A DNA stretch of 64,000 nt from NCBI GenBank assembly GCA_944474755.1, contig OX104118.1:74169865-74233864 (forward strand), read 5' to 3'. The stretch is from Limnoperna fortunei (Eukaryota; Mollusca; Bivalvia; Mytilida; Modiolidae). This document shows, one piece after another, positions 61,490 through 64,000 of the stretch (position 1 is its first letter; each line of letters begins with the position of its first letter). Made by a program: the position numbers and the translations under genes. The notes beneath the pieces were generated by a model that saw only the letters and a program-made list of their open reading frames with translations, made no database searches and had not been told where the DNA came from.

Positions 61490-61629
61490 TTATATGCATG
61501 TTTAATCATTATTCACGGCCGATTGCATTACTAAAGAAAATTTGTGTCTGTTGACAAGCTTATACAAATATACATTATGTTTTTGTTATTGCAGAGAAAG
61601 TGTAAGAAAACCACGTAATATCAAAACAG

Positions 61630-62633
61630 ACTAAAATCTATCTATCATCTATGGATTTCAGCAAGGTTTTTGATAAGGTAGACCACGAAAGACATAATAA
61701 AGCTTAAGCATATAGGGTTTAACAACAGAATATCATACTGGGAATAAACTCGATCGTTCACAGAAACTGGTTAATGGTCACACATCCGATAGTTATACTG
61801 AACTATCAGTCGTGACCCGAGGCTGTGTCCAGGGACCATGTTTGTTTTTATTTTTATAAACGACATGCCAGACAACCTTTAAAGTAGTGTACGCCTCTTT
61901 GCGGATGTCACTATTGTATATCTGACTATCTCATTAATTACCGACTGCCACACTCTATAATCTGACCCTCACAAACTGGAACAGTGGGAGAAAAAATGGT
62001 TAATGTCCTTCAACCCAGATAAGTATGAAATTCTAAGAATAAAAAGAAAACAGATACTTATTATTTTCAATTACACACTCCATAACAAAACTTAAAAAAA
62101 CTGACAAAGCTAAATATATGGGCATCACCATCCCCAAAGATCTTACCATGAATAATCATATAAATACTATCTCAAACAATGCAAGCTCATCCCTAAAGTT
62201 AATAAAACCAAACATCATAAAACAAATATTAAAACTAAAATAAGGCATACAAAACTTATGTTAAACTTAAATTAGAATACTGTAGCATTATTTGGAACTC
62301 ATAACGAATCAACTCTTCAATAAACTAGAAATGACACAGATAAGAGAAGCTGGGTTGACTCTAAATCAATACAGCTACTACAGCAGTGTCAGTGCCATGT
62401 TACAACAACTTAAATGGCCCACATTACATCAAAAAGGGTACTTAATATCCGTCACCATGCTTTACAAAATACAATAAAACCTGGTAAATATCTTTATCCT
62501 AACACGAGAACACAAATTTGTATTGCCATTCTCTCATACAAACTACTGCCAATATTAATTTTTTTTCCTTTGTCAGTCAGGTTATGAATTCCTTACCGTT
62601 CAACGTCGCATCAAGCTCATATTAGATTCATTC
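61630..62633 (+). pseudogene. Jockey/CR1-like LINE reverse transcriptase, decayed
   Basis: RT pieces in shifting frames: MDFSKVFDKVDHER (from 61650), GCVQGPCLF-like (about 61822), INDMPD (about 61857), LFADVTIVY (about 61894), EKKWLMSFNPDKYEILRIKR (from 61990), KAKYMGITIPKDLTMNNHI (from 62107) and AMLQQLKWPTLHQK (about 62392). The order matches the RT and C-terminal region of LINE ORF2 proteins. Stops and frameshifts are many, and the catalytic FADD reads FADV. A MITE (62634-62742) interrupts the distal end. Confidence 0.85.
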
Positions 62634-62742
62634 CAATCTAATTAAAATTAAATCTTTTACTTGCTCCCCTCTTTTTGCGTGTAACGCAGCGACCATAGCA
62701 AAAAGGGGCAGCAAGTGAAAGATTTAATTTTAATTAGATTGT
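62634..62742. mobile_element. 109-bp foldback MITE with ATTCATTC duplication
   Basis: Arms 'caatctaattaaaattaaat' and 'atttaattttaattagattg' continue inward through 'cttgctcccctctttttgc' and 'gcaaaaaggggcagcaag'. ATTCATTC flanks both sides (62626-62633 and 62743-62750). The 8-bp duplication fits hAT-type mobilisation (inference). It is inserted at the tail of the LINE remnant. Confidence 0.88.
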
Positions 62743-62759
62743 ATTCATTCAAGTATGGT

Positions 62760-63580
62760 ACCAAAACTTGTATACCTCCATTAAAGCTACTAAATTGTTG
62801 GTATCTTATTTCAATTTGCCATCTAGTAATGTTATGTTTAGAAGTATGATGTAACGGTAGATGTCATCTACCAAAGTAGTTTTGTTTAAAAAAATCAGTA
62901 TCCGAATATATTAAAATACTGTAACAAAACATTAACTATAAACTCTTTATACCAGAATTAGAATAAAATGATCTTACTATCATTCCTGTCTTTTCTTGTT
63001 TTGCACCCCTCTGTTCAGACCGCACCTACCTGTTGTTTACTGTTCTTACAGAAAAACAACAATAAACTCCACACAAAGTTAACAAAATAAAGACGTACTG
63101 GCATTGCCTTAAGAAGTATTAAGAAAATACCCCGCCAATAACTTGAAAAATAAGGAAACATCAACAAATTAACAGAGGAACATAAGTCTTTTAAAATAGT
63201 TTCAAAATACACCAAATAATTTCTATGATTAAAAAAAGAAGTCATCAATAAGATAGGTAAAGTGCCTCCTTTATATGCTACGACAGATGCCCATATATAG
63301 ATCTATAATTCTCCGTAAATGGCAGTATGTAAGACAGTATTATACTCAGATAACAAACAAAAAACTATTCTGTAAGTATGTCTATTTACCAACCTAAAAC
63401 AACCAAAAAGTAATCCGAAGAAATTAAAACAATCTAATCACCCCATGCTTCTCTAAGAGGATGCTTCTTACCTGACATATACAACATATATTCCAAGCCC
63501 AGAGCAATTACGAACAAGAAATATGTGGAAAAGTAAAAACCGACACAAAAGCTTAATTTTTAGAAATATGTCCAATCCAA
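62760..63580. other. Unassigned stretch, possibly old LINE sequence
   Basis: No clear protein similarity to 63360. Between there and 63580 the sequence is A-rich with short lysine/asparagine-rich frames on the plus strand that could be the linker upstream of a LINE RT, but I cannot confirm it. Confidence 0.3.
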
Positions 63581-63589
63581 AACGAAGGT

Positions 63590-64000
63590 TAAAGAAAGTA
63601 GACAATGCCTATAGGATGACAACGGTAACATACTCACGGAAGACAAAGAAAAAGCAGAAATGTTAAAGAACTTTTTCCAAGGTGTTTTCACAATAGAACC
63701 CAACACAACCATGCGAAACTTTGAATCCAGAACAAACAAGGAATACAGTAGCACAGTGTGGAGAGTAATCAATAAGAAAGAAGCCATACTCATCGAAAAT
63801 GTCTAAAGACGAGCTACCCGTCTCATACAGGACAAAATCACCAAAGCTATGGAGAAAGGCTACTAAAATTGGAATTACCATCACTGCAATACAGGAGATT
63901 GAGAGCTGACATGATAGAAACTTTCAAAATGATCAAAACATGGATAAAGAGAGGTGGATGACATCATACCCTTAGCAAATAACAATACTTCCAGGAGCCA
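63590..64000 (+). pseudogene. Second LINE remnant, internally deleted, runs off the window
   Basis: Plus-strand text reads DNGNILTEDKEKAEMLKNFF (from 63617) and then QGVFTIEPNT, typical of the linker before a LINE RT domain. Shortly after (about 63790) comes IENVQRRATRL-like sequence and then YRRLRADMIETFKMIKTW (63877-63948), typical of the LINE C-terminus. The whole catalytic RT between these is missing, so this copy has a large internal deletion plus frameshifts. Confidence 0.75.

Overview
This is eukaryotic nuclear DNA: AT-rich, dominated by dispersed and tandem repeats, with one intron-rich gene read right to left. The tRNA-like SINE remnants, the dispersed families ending in a 'gggtcaggtgagct'-type motif, and the many non-autonomous DNA transposons look like a bivalve mollusc, most likely a mussel (Mytilidae). 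That assignment is inference from repeat style.

The only convincing protein-coding gene is a DDX18/Has1-type DEAD-box RNA helicase on the minus strand, spanning at least 54693 down to 2681. I placed eleven exons by hand: 54598-54693, 54262-54318, 49531-49851, 43522-43660, 42555-42655, 40522-40721, 39016-39130, 38572-38711, 36534-36695, 15900-16052 and 2681-2851. Every junction is GT-AG and every split codon joins in frame, giving 551 complete codons. They cover a basic N-terminal tail, an acidic poly-Asp tract and all helicase motifs from Q to VI. The start codon exon and the C-terminal exon(s) were not found; the latter must lie left of base 1. Residue numbers below count from the first residue I can see.

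The introns hold almost everything else. Left part (1-23 kb): a 43-bp minisatellite, old dispersed repeats, SINE-like copies in both orientations, a foldback element, a 161-bp array, an AAAT microsatellite and a 49-bp minisatellite just upstream of exon 15900-16052. Middle (23-36 kb, inside a 20-kb intron): a striking E-S-E-S-E element of nearly identical 1730-bp periods bounded by a possible 5-bp target duplication, a 36/38-bp minisatellite, a TTAA-flanked element with long inverted ends, a pogo/Tigger-like element and a 56-bp minisatellite. Right part of the gene (36-55 kb): a 30-bp minisatellite touching a splice donor, a long TIR element, a second 56-bp array with higher-order structure, LINE reverse-transcriptase debris, a 146-bp array carrying a nuclear-receptor-like motif, a zinc-finger remnant and a 2.6-kb TIR element.

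Beyond 55 kb I found no gene. It holds further dispersed repeats, a 1.57-kb element with CAGGG ends, two tiny foldback MITEs with clean 7-8 bp target duplications, and decayed non-LTR retrotransposon pieces running off the right edge.
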